A DNA stretch of 21,355 nt from an uncultured Eubacteriales bacterium. GTDB lineage: Bacteria; Bacillota; Clostridia; Oscillospirales; CAG-272. The stretch's first letter is position 1. Every line of letters starts with the position of its first letter. A program made the translations under genes and the position numbers. Below are positions 15,383 through 21,355 of this stretch, in pieces. The notes beneath the pieces are model-generated. The model made no database searches, was not told the DNA's origin, and was given only the letters and a program-made list of their open reading frames with translations. The stretch lies in the NCBI GenBank assembly GCA_934385225.1, contig CAKRPQ010000028.1:1-21355 (forward strand). The letters run 5' to 3'.

Positions 15383-15450
15383 GTTGAAAGTTTCGTGCGC
15401 CTTTTGTTGAAAGTTTCGTGCGCCTTTTGTTGAAAGTTTCGCCCGCCTTT
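15383..15450 (+). repeat. 23-base tandem repeat, three copies
   Basis: The unit GTTGAAAGTTTCGTGCGCC followed by TTTT occurs at 15383-15405 and 15406-15428 (identical), with a third, slightly changed unit at 15429-15450. It forms the left end of R2 copy C. Similar AAAGTTT units occur singly or spaced in copies A, B, D and E. Confidence 0.9.
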
Positions 15451-15656
15451 GGGGAGGCGGTGCAGTCAAGGGCGCATAGCCCTTGTCGCTCGTCGAGGCG
15501 AGCGAAATCCCCTTGCGGCGCTTTTCTTTGGGCAAAGCCGAAAAAACCTTTGGTTTTTTCGAGAAGCCTTTGGCTTCTCTGCTTTTATCTTTGCGCCTGC
15601 TACGTCAAAAGAAAGGGCGTCAATGGGAAATGCACGACTTCACCGCGGAGAAAAGA
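15383..15656 (+). repeat. R2 multi-hairpin repeat, copy C
   Basis: After the tandem units come CAAGGGC (15467-15473) with GCCCTTG (15479-15485), TCGCTCG (15486-15492) with CGAGCGA (15499-15505), the conserved ATCCCCTTGCGGCGCTTTTC, a CGAAAAAACC...GGTTTTTTCG hairpin, GAGAAGCC...GGCTTCTC, TCTTTGCGCCTG, AAAAGAAAGGGCGT and ATGCACGACTTCACCGCGG. It is the most complete R2 copy in the window. Confidence 0.85.
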
Positions 15657-15706
15657 CAATCCCTCAGTCACCTGCGGTGACAGCTCCCTTTACACAAGGG
15701 AGCCTA
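15657..15706 (-). repeat. R1 hairpin repeat attached to copy C
   Basis: CAATCCCTCA end, GTCACC...GGTGAC hairpin, then GCTCCCTT...AAGGGAGC. It is a near-perfect inverted match of the copy at 4510-4556. Confidence 0.85.
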
Positions 15707-15736
15707 AGTCGGGGGTGAAGAAAGCGATAATCCAAG

Positions 15737-15812
15737 CACAACCGCCCCAACTATGAAAAACCTGCGGTTTTTCCCATCGTTCGGCTTAAAAGTCTAAACA
15801 CGACTTCACGGC
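15737..15812 (-). repeat. Linker module between repeats C and D
   Basis: Inverted version of the module at 4218-4292: AACCGCCCCAACTATGAAAA, CCTGCGG..., CGGCTTAAAAG and ACTTCACGGCTGCAT. Confidence 0.6.
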
Positions 15813-15826
15813 TGCATTTGCTTTTT

Positions 15827-16045
15827 AAACCGTGAAGATATTCAGCACCGTTTTCCACTTTTTCTTTGATGCCACAGGCGCAAAGATAAAAGCATAGATG
15901 CCTTCGGCATCTCACAAAAAGAAACGCCGAGAACATGTCGCTCGCCTCAACGAGCGACAAGGGCTATGCGCCCTTGACCGCACTCGCCTCCCAAAAAGGC
16001 GAGACGAAAACTTTCACAACCGGCTTTGCCGTGACGGAAGGGTTC
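15827..16045 (-). repeat. R2 multi-hairpin repeat, copy D
   Basis: Inverted relative to copy C. It includes CTTTGATGCCACAGGCGCAA, a GATGCC-TTC-GGCATC hairpin, AAAGAAACGCCGAGAACAT, GTCGCTCG (15937-15944) with CGAGCGAC (15951-15958), CAAGGGC...GCCCTTG (15958-15976), a CGCCTCCCAAAAAGGCG stem and ACGAAAACTTTC. It ends with a fragment of the R1 end, GACGGAAGGGTT. Confidence 0.8.
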
Positions 16046-16163
16046 TTTGCAGAAAACAGCCCCGCAAAACCCTCACTCGCATCTTTTCACCGCAAAAAAA
16101 TCCACTTTAACTCCAATCCTATAATAAAATTAAATTTTTCATATACACGAAAGGACAAAAACG

Positions 16164-17441
16164 ATGCTTGACATCAAATTTATTAAGGACAACACAGAAT
16201 ACGTAAAGGAAAGACTCAAAACACGTCAGAAGAGCTACGACGCCGAAATCGACGAGCTTATCGGTCTTGATGTCGAAAGACGCTCCCTTATCGCCGACAC
16301 AGAGGCGAAAAAGGCTGAACAGAACAAAATTTCAAAGTCCGTTCCGCAGCTTAAAAAAGAGGGCAAGGACGTTGCTCCCATTTTCGCGGAAATGAAAGAG
16401 CTTTCCGACGAAATAAAGGGCGACACCGACCGCATTTCCGCTATCGACGCGAGAATGAAAGATCTCCTTCTCTCGATCCCGAACACCCCGAACGCAAGCG
16501 TTCAGACGGGCAAGGACGACACCGACAACGTCGAAATAAGACGCTGGGGCGAAGTCCGCGACTTCGGTTTTGAGCCGAAAGCGCACTGGGATCTCGGCAA
16601 GTCGCTCGGCATCCTTGACCCCGAAACCGCCGCAAAGGTAACGGGTCCCCGCTTCCACTTCTACAAGGGCGCGGGCGCAAAACTCGAACGCTCGATAATC
16701 TCCTACTACCTCAACACTCACACCGAACACGGTTATACCGAAATCTTCCCTCCTTTTATGGTCAACAGAGACTCTATGAGAGGCACGGGTCAGCTCCCGA
16801 AGTTTGAAGAGGACGCTTTCAGAGTCGCTAACAACGACTGCTTCCTTATTCCGACCGCGGAAGTACCCGTTACGAATATGCACAGAGACGATATTCTCGA
16901 CGGTGCGGATCTCCCGATCTGCTACTGCGCATATTCCGCCTGCTTCCGCGCAGAGGCGGGCAGCGCGGGAAGAGACACGAGAGGTCTTATCCGCCAGCAC
17001 CAGTTCAACAAGGTCGAACTTGTAAAATTCACGACACCCGAAACCTCCTACGACGAGCTTGAAAAGCTCACAAACGACGCTGAGAGAGTTTTGCAGGGGC
17101 TCGGACTTCCTTACAGAGTCGTTTGCCTCTCCACGGGCGACCTCGGCTTCTCCTCGGCAAAGACTTACGACATCGAAGTCTATATGCCGTCCTACAACAG
17201 ATATGTCGAGATAAGCTCCTGCTCGGATTTTGAGGACTATCAGGCACGCCGTGCAAACATAAAGTACAGACCCGCTCCCGGCGAAAAGCCGAGACTTGTT
17301 CACACCCTTAACGGTTCGGGTGTCGCAATCGGACGTACCGTCGCCGCCATTATGGAGAACTACCAGAACGAGGACGGCACGATAACTGTCCCCGAAGTTC
17401 TCCGTCCTTACATGGGTACGGACATCATCAAGGGCATTTAA
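16164..17441 (+). CDS. serS: Serine--tRNA ligase
   Basis: Class II synthetase that charges tRNA-Ser (and tRNA-Sec where present) in the cytoplasm. It has 425 residues, normal for bacteria. Residues about 27-105 form the long antiparallel coiled-coil arm that grips the tRNA (DVERRSLIADTEAKKAEQNK onward). Motif 1 is YTEIFPPFMVNRDSMRGTGQ. Motif 2 is YSACFRAEAGSAGRDTRGLI with RQHQFNKVELV. Motif 3 is HTLNGSGVAIGRTVAAIMEN. The serine-site stretch PTAEVPVTN is present. AAAGGA stands 9 bases before the ATG. Codon use is cleaner than in the hypothetical genes, fitting high expression. The next gene begins 2 bases after its stop. Confidence 0.98.
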   Translation: MLDIKFIKDNTEYVKERLKTRQKSYDAEIDELIGLDVERRSLIADTEAKKAEQNKISKSVPQLKKEGKDVAPIFAEMKELSDEIKGDTDRISAIDARMKDLLLSIPNTPNASVQTGKDDTDNVEIRRWGEVRDFGFEPKAHWDLGKSLGILDPETAAKVTGPRFHFYKGAGAKLERSIISYYLNTHTEHGYTEIFPPFMVNRDSMRGTGQLPKFEEDAFRVANNDCFLIPTAEVPVTNMHRDDILDGADLPICYCAYSACFRAEAGSAGRDTRGLIRQHQFNKVELVKFTTPETSYDELEKLTNDAERVLQGLGLPYRVVCLSTGDLGFSSAKTYDIEVYMPSYNRYVEISSCSDFEDYQARRANIKYRPAPGEKPRLVHTLNGSGVAIGRTVAAIMENYQNEDGTITVPEVLRPYMGTDIIKGI

Positions 17442-17443
17442 GA

Positions 17444-18034
17444 ATGAACATCTTTGACAGATTTTTCGCGCTTTTCGGGACGAGCGGGGAGTATGAACAC
17501 TTCTCGCTCTCCTCGGACGGCGTTACATATAAGCTCATCGTCGCGGCGATAGGGCTCGGACTTATCATCGCGTCCGTGGTTATGTTCGTAAAAAAACGCG
17601 TCCTCGGCGAATTTGTCAGAAATCTTTATAAATCGGGCGCAGTCGGTGCGGATAACGCAAAAAAATACGCCGAAACGGGTACGAAAAAGAGCAAATTCAT
17701 CGAAAAGTCGCTTAAAAACGGCTCTCTTTCGCGTATGCTCGGATGCACAGAACGCGATAAGCACGACGAGAGCGTCAAAAAGGCGGCGGAAAACGCCGAA
17801 AACAAAGAAAACGCGAAAAAGGCGGGGAAGATTGCCGTAGGCTACGTTCCGTCTCCCGAAAAGGACAGCTTTTACCTGCCTGAGGACAGGTGCGAGGATC
17901 TTCTCTCGCTCTTCTCCGAAAAGGGAAGCGGCGTTCCGTCGCTTATTCTCACGGTCGTTTTCTGCGTGTGCGCAGTCGCCGTTCTCTGGGCGGTAATGCC
18001 GATGATTCTTAATTTTATCGACTCGGCGCTCTGA
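17444..18034 (+). CDS. Hypothetical two-helix membrane protein
   Basis: Not recognised. It has 196 residues with one membrane helix at about 28-48 (LIVAAIGLGLIIASVVMFVK) and another at about 166-190 (PSLILTVVFCVCAVAVLWAV). The loop between is about 115 residues, very rich in K, E, A and N (KKAAENAENKENAKKAGKIA). The lysines after helix 1 suggest the loop is cytoplasmic and both ends face out. The ATG is 2 bases past the serS stop and its ribosome site (AAGGGC) lies inside serS, so translation is probably coupled. With the following MORN gene it forms a membrane-linked pair of unknown role. Confidence 0.8.
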   Translation: MNIFDRFFALFGTSGEYEHFSLSSDGVTYKLIVAAIGLGLIIASVVMFVKKRVLGEFVRNLYKSGAVGADNAKKYAETGTKKSKFIEKSLKNGSLSRMLGCTERDKHDESVKKAAENAENKENAKKAGKIAVGYVPSPEKDSFYLPEDRCEDLLSLFSEKGSGVPSLILTVVFCVCAVAVLWAVMPMILNFIDSAL

Positions 18035-18072
18035 TAATCCTATCCACATAAACAAACTTAACGGAGGTCCGT

Positions 18073-18933
18073 ATGAACAACGGAGAGTATATGAACAAAC
18101 CGACAAGGCGCAAGCCCATTCACCGCACGTCGGCACTTTCGGCACTTCTTAAAATATTTTTTATCGCGCTCGCCTGCACGGCTGTCATCGTCGGCGCACT
18201 CTACATAAGCGGAATACGCCTGATAAAACAGCCTGCTCTTGACGGCAGCGTGATAAAATTTTTCGGCAAAACGTCGGGCGGCGAGCCTTATTCGGGTACC
18301 GTCTACTATCCGAGCGGACTTACGGCAAAGCTCAGAAAAGCGTCCGAGACGCTCTCCTATTCGGACGGTTCCGTCTACACGGGCGAGATAGATTTTCTTG
18401 TCCGCGAGGGAAACGGCGAGATGAAATATTCGAACGGCGACGTCTATACGGGCGAATTTTCGGGAGATATGATAACGGGCAGCGGTAAATTCGTCTTTGC
18501 TAACGGCGACGTTTACGAGGGCGAAATGGTCGGCGGCCTCAAAAACGGCTACGGCACATACACATGGGCGGACGGTTCCTATTACAGCGGTCTTTTCAAG
18601 GACGACAAGCGCAACGGCGCGGGCTTCTCGCACTGGGCGGACGGTTCAAGCTACGACGGAACTTATGTGAACGGCATAAAGAGCGGAACGGGTACATTCA
18701 CCTTCGCGAACGGCGACGTCTATACGGGCGACTACGCCGACGATATGCGTTCGGGCTACGGCACATATAACTGGGCGAACGGCGAAAGCTACACGGGTCA
18801 CTTCAAGGACAACACCCTCTCGGGCGAAGGCACATACACATGGCCGTCGGGCAGAACGTACACGGGTATGTTCGAAAACGGGAAAATGGTCGAGTCGGAG
18901 ACGGGCGCGGATACCGATACCGCGGAGCAGTAA
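18073..18933 (+). CDS. Membrane-anchored MORN-repeat protein
   Basis: It has 286 residues. The ATG at 18073 has a strong ACGGAGGT ribosome site. A basic N-terminus (KPTRRKPIHR) precedes one membrane helix at about 30-55 (IFFIALACTAVIVGALYISG), so by the positive-inside rule the rest is outside the cell. From about residue 95 there are eight consecutive 23-residue MORN repeats of the form Y-x-x-G-x-x-Y-x-G-x-x-x-x-G-x-x-x-G-x-G, for example YSNGDVYTGEFSGDMITGSG and FANGDVYTGDYADDMRSGYG. A weaker repeat-like stretch lies before them. MORN repeats form beta-hairpin rods used in lipid or protein contacts, but no specific function can be assigned. The tail is acidic (GADTDTAEQ). It lies 38 bases after the two-helix protein. 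Confidence 0.9.
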   Translation: MNNGEYMNKPTRRKPIHRTSALSALLKIFFIALACTAVIVGALYISGIRLIKQPALDGSVIKFFGKTSGGEPYSGTVYYPSGLTAKLRKASETLSYSDGSVYTGEIDFLVREGNGEMKYSNGDVYTGEFSGDMITGSGKFVFANGDVYEGEMVGGLKNGYGTYTWADGSYYSGLFKDDKRNGAGFSHWADGSSYDGTYVNGIKSGTGTFTFANGDVYTGDYADDMRSGYGTYNWANGESYTGHFKDNTLSGEGTYTWPSGRTYTGMFENGKMVESETGADTDTAEQ

Positions 18934-18982
18934 TGCGCCGAAATGTCGGTGACATAGATTTTCACGAACAATAACTTTTTTC

Positions 18983-19032
18983 GCCTCCCTTGTGTAAAGG
19001 GAGGTGCCGAGCAACGCGAGGCGGAGGGATTG
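18983..19032 (+). repeat. R1 hairpin repeat, left half of an inverted pair
   Basis: CCTCCCTT...AAGGGAGG stem, a diverged second hairpin (GCCGAGCAACGCGAGGC) and the end GGAGGGATTGT. It stands 20 bases from an inverted copy. Confidence 0.8.
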
Positions 19033-19052
19033 TAAAATTCACATAACAGAAA

Positions 19053-19100
19053 CAATCCCTCAGTCGCCTGCGGCGACAGCTCCCTTTACACAAGGGAGCC
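19053..19100 (-). repeat. R1 hairpin repeat, right half of an inverted pair
   Basis: CAATCCCTCA end, GTCGCC...GGCGAC hairpin and GCTCCCTT...AAGGGAGC stem. The second hairpin differs from the 15657 copy by a matched pair of changes (A to G in one arm, T to C in the other). Confidence 0.85.
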
Positions 19101-19180
19101 TCCGCTGCGGCGGGATTGCTCATCGGCAAAAGTCTCTCCTGTACCGCCCGCTTTGCGCGCGGTTTTCGTTTCACAATAAA

Positions 19181-19213
19181 AGACAGCGGAAAAAAATCCG
19201 CTGTCTTTTTTTT
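19181..19213. terminator. Bidirectional terminator between the MORN gene and mnmG
   Basis: AGACAGCGGA (19181-19190) pairs perfectly with TCCGCTGTCT (19197-19206), with T-runs after the stem on the plus strand and a shorter T-run (TTTT) on the minus strand. It lies 8 bases past the mnmG stop and serves both convergent units. Confidence 0.92.
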
Positions 19214-19220
19214 GAAAATT

Positions 19221-21143
19221 TCAATGCAAGCCGAGATAAATAAGCAGCACCGTAACGTCGGCGGGGTTTACGCCGCTTATGCGCGACGCCTGTCCTATCG
19301 TCATCGGGCGGACGGCGTCGAGCTTCTGCATCGCTTCAATTCTAAGGCCTTTTATCTCTTTATAGTCGATATCGACCGGTATCATTTTTTCTTCGAGCGA
19401 CGCGTGCCGTCTGACCTCCGCCATCTGTCTTTTTATATATCCCTCGTATTTTACCGTGACCTCTGCCGTCGTTTTTACCGCGCGCGGCAGCGGTTCTCTT
19501 TTTTTATCGACTTCGGCGAGTGCCTCATAAGTCACATTCGGTCGGCGGAGTATATCCGCGAGCGTCGTTCCGCTTGATATGGGCGTTTCGCCGACTTTTT
19601 CGAGGAAGCCATTCACGTCGCGCGGTGAAACGTTCGTCTTTTCAAGGCGTTTGACTTCGTTTTCGATAAGAGACTTTTTGTAGAGGAATTTTTTATAGTT
19701 CTCCTCGGTGACAAGCCCCGCGCGGTAGCCCTTTTCGGTGAGGCGCAGATCCGCGTTGTCCTGTCGGAGGAGCAGGCGGTATTCGGAACGCGACGTCATC
19801 ATTCGGTAAGGCTCTTTCGTCCCCTTTGTGATAAGGTCGTCGATAAGAGTTCCGATGTAGGATTCCGAGCGCGAGAGGATAAGCGGTTCTTCGCCGCGTA
19901 TTTTAAGCGACGCGTTAAGTCCCGCGACAAGTCCCTGCGCCGCCGCCTCCTCGTACCCCGACGTTCCGTTGAACTGACCCGCGCCGTAAAGTCCCTCTAT
20001 GTCCTTAAATTCAAGTGTGGCGCACATCTGCGTCGGGTCTGCGCAGTCGTACTCTATCGCGTAAGCGTAGCGCATAACCTCCGCCTTTTCAAAGCCGCGG
20101 AGCGAGTGTATCATCATCATCTGAACGTCCGTCGGCATTGATGTCGAGAAGCCTTGGAGGTACATTTCCTCGTTATTTTCGCCGAGCGGTTCTACAAAGA
20201 GCTGGTGTCTTTCCTTATCGGAAAAGCGTACTATCTTATCCTCTATCGACGGGCAGTAACGCGGTCCCGTGCCGTGTATCTGACCCGAATACATCGCGCT
20301 TTTACCGATATTATCTTTAATTATTCTGTGCGTTTCGGGCGTCGTATAGACGATATGGCAGGGCGTCTGCACGACGCCGTCAAGCTCTGTTTCGCCCGTC
20401 CTTGCGGAGTAGGGAATTATCGGTTCTTCGCCTTCCTGCACGTCGAGAACGGAAAAATCAATACTTTTTCTTTTTATTCTCGCGGGGGTACCCGTTTTGA
20501 AGCGCATAAGTCTGACGCCGTTTTCCGAAAGCGACGCGGAAAGACCCTTTGCGGGCAGAAAACCGTCGGGTCCCGACTCGTAATTCTTATGACCGACAAA
20601 AATTCTGCTGTCAAGGTATGTACCAGAACATATAATTACCGCCTGAGCCTTGCAAATTTCGCCGAGGCGCGTTTTAACGCCCATCACACGTCTGACAGGT
20701 CTGCCGTCCGCGCTTATCGCGTTCTCGGTAATAATTTCGGTTATCTCGGCTTGCACGAGGCGGAGGTTGTCGGTCATTTCGAGGGTGTGTTTCATAAGAG
20801 CGTGGTATTTTCGCCTGTCCGCCTGTACGCGCTTCGAGTGAACGGCAGCACCTTTGCCGAGGTTCAGGGTGCGGCTCTGTATTGTAACGAGGTCAGCCTC
20901 TCTGCCCATTTCGCCGCCGAGGGCATCTATCTCGTAAACGAGGTGACCCTTACCCGTTCCGCCGATTGAGGGGTTGCAGGGCATATTTGCGACGGAATCG
21001 AGGCTCATTGTGAAAAGGACGGTATCGACGCCCGTTCTCGCGCAGGCGAGAGCCGCCTCTATGCCGGCGTGACCCGCGCCGACGACGATAACGTCGGCGG
21101 TGAGGGAGGTTTTCGCTAAATTGTTGTATATTTCTTCTTCCAT
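19221..21143 (-). CDS. mnmG: tRNA uridine-5-carboxymethylaminomethyl modification enzyme MnmG (GidA)
   Basis: FAD-dependent enzyme that, with MnmE, adds the aminomethyl-type group to U34 in several tRNAs. It has 640 residues from the ATG at 21143, chosen because GGAG lies 5 bases upstream. An in-frame upstream start at 21200 would put a repeat fragment into the protein and is rejected. The FAD motif is VIVVGAGHAGIEAALACA (about 18-35), followed by the conserved NMPCNPSIGGTGKGHL (C56). Family signatures GTGPRYCPSIEDKI and GAGQFNGTSGYEEAAAQGLV are intact, as is the C-terminal MnmE-binding domain. In most Bacillota it lies directly before rsmG on the same strand; here it is on the opposite strand about 7 kb beyond rsmG. 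Confidence 0.97.
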   Translation of the reverse strand: MEEEIYNNLAKTSLTADVIVVGAGHAGIEAALACARTGVDTVLFTMSLDSVANMPCNPSIGGTGKGHLVYEIDALGGEMGREADLVTIQSRTLNLGKGAAVHSKRVQADRRKYHALMKHTLEMTDNLRLVQAEITEIITENAISADGRPVRRVMGVKTRLGEICKAQAVIICSGTYLDSRIFVGHKNYESGPDGFLPAKGLSASLSENGVRLMRFKTGTPARIKRKSIDFSVLDVQEGEEPIIPYSARTGETELDGVVQTPCHIVYTTPETHRIIKDNIGKSAMYSGQIHGTGPRYCPSIEDKIVRFSDKERHQLFVEPLGENNEEMYLQGFSTSMPTDVQMMMIHSLRGFEKAEVMRYAYAIEYDCADPTQMCATLEFKDIEGLYGAGQFNGTSGYEEAAAQGLVAGLNASLKIRGEEPLILSRSESYIGTLIDDLITKGTKEPYRMMTSRSEYRLLLRQDNADLRLTEKGYRAGLVTEENYKKFLYKKSLIENEVKRLEKTNVSPRDVNGFLEKVGETPISSGTTLADILRRPNVTYEALAEVDKKREPLPRAVKTTAEVTVKYEGYIKRQMAEVRRHASLEEKMIPVDIDYKEIKGLRIEAMQKLDAVRPMTIGQASRISGVNPADVTVLLIYLGLH

Positions 21144-21183
21144 TTTTTCTCCGTGAGAGTTTGTTTGAATTTTTGTGTTGAAA

Positions 21184-21355
21184 CCCTTCCGTCGAGGCAA
21201 AGTCGGGGTGAAATTTTGCGCCTTTTGTGAAAGTTTTCGTCTCGCCTTTTGTAAAAGGCGAGTGCGGTCAAGGGCGCATAGCCCTTGTCGCCGCTCGCAA
21301 GCGGCGAAATGTTCTCGGCGTTTCTTTTTCCTTAGATTTTTCTTTGCGCCTGTGG
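21184..21355 (+). repeat. R2 multi-hairpin repeat, copy E, cut by the window end
   Basis: Starts with an R1 end fragment ACCCTTCCGTC, then GTGAAAGTTTTCGTCTCGCC, CTCGCCTTTT (21241-21250) with AAAAGGCGAG (21253-21262), CAAGGGC...GCCCTTG (21269-21287), TCGCCGCT (21288-21295) with AGCGGCGA (21300-21307), and ends in TTTCTTTGCGCCTGTGG. It lies upstream of mnmG. No promoter for mnmG could be recognised between them. Confidence 0.8.

Larger units (their letters stand above)
15375..16163. other. Repeat-filled gap between spo0J and serS
   Basis: 789 bases without a credible gene. It contains repeat C with an attached R1, the linker module, repeat D in the opposite orientation, and the serS leader. 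Several open frames of 60-110 codons on both strands overlap the repeats and are by-products of them. A lone TATAAT at 16120-16125 could be the serS -10 box, but no good -35 box lies upstream. No T-box leader (no TGG-ACC-type antiterminator element) was found before serS. Confidence 0.75.

Noticed and set aside
15383..15450. CRISPR-like array
   Set aside because: The three 23-base units are adjacent with no spacers and no cas genes are present.
15418..15756. Open frames of 60-112 codons within repeats C, D and at 4466-4958
   Set aside because: They follow the repeat copies, change frame between copies and have no ribosome sites, so they look like by-products of the repeat sequence and not genes.
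15980..16163. Possible T-box riboswitch before serS
   Set aside because: No conserved antiterminator bulge sequence and no leader terminator; the space is mostly repeat D.
16332..17303. 323-codon open frame antisense to serS
   Set aside because: A shadow of serS; the plus-strand frame carries all three class II motifs.
18040..18048. CTATCCACA, one base from the DnaA-box consensus
   Set aside because: A single near match with no cluster or AT-rich unwinding region, so it does not indicate an origin even though the gene set is usually near oriC.

Overview
The window looks like a chromosome segment from a Gram-positive anaerobe of the Clostridia, probably an uncultured gut lineage. The evidence is an Enterococcus-type V-ATPase operon, a class B sortase beside a LytR-CpsA-Psr (LCP) protein, and the rsmG-noc-soj-spo0J cluster with a parS site, which normally lies near the replication origin of Bacillota. 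No rRNA, tRNA, CRISPR array, transposase or phage gene is visible. The species assignment is inference.

Layout. (1) Positions 1-8257, minus strand: V-type Na+/H+ ATPase operon in the order ntpF-I-K-E-C-G-A-B, with ntpB cut by the window start. A good sigma-A-like promoter precedes it at 8329-8357. The operon is tightly packed except for a roughly 700-bp repeat block between ntpE and ntpC. (2) 8379-8963, minus: an unrecognised soluble protein. (3) 9012-12195, plus: promoter, repeat block, LCP protein, class B sortase, rsmG. (4) 12468-15374, plus: noc-type ParB, parS, terminator, strong promoter, soj (parA), spo0J (parB). (5) 15375-16163: a repeat-filled gap. (6) 16164-18933, plus: serS, a two-helix membrane protein and a membrane-anchored MORN-repeat protein. 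(7) 19181-19213: bidirectional terminator, then mnmG on the minus strand (19221-21143), convergent with the MORN gene. (8) 21184-21355: the start of another repeat.

The most notable feature is a family of interspersed, non-coding, multi-hairpin repeats in most of the large intergenic gaps (4141-4770, 9058-9393, 15383-16045, 18983-19100, 21184-21355). Two modules recur: a short two-hairpin unit (called R1 here) and a longer unit (R2) with several hairpins and a conserved block ending in TTTGCGCCTG. Between copies, hairpin arms change sequence but stay complementary, so structure rather than sequence is being kept. One block splits the V-ATPase operon, one sits between a promoter and the LCP-sortase genes, two lie inverted upstream of serS, and mnmG is flanked on both sides.

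Functionally the genes cover ion-motive force (V-ATPase with the full set of Na+ ligands in NtpK), cell-envelope assembly and surface-protein anchoring (LCP, sortase), chromosome segregation and division-site control (Soj, Spo0J, Noc, parS), and translation (SerS, RsmG, MnmG). All assignments come from reading motifs in the sequence; no database search was run.
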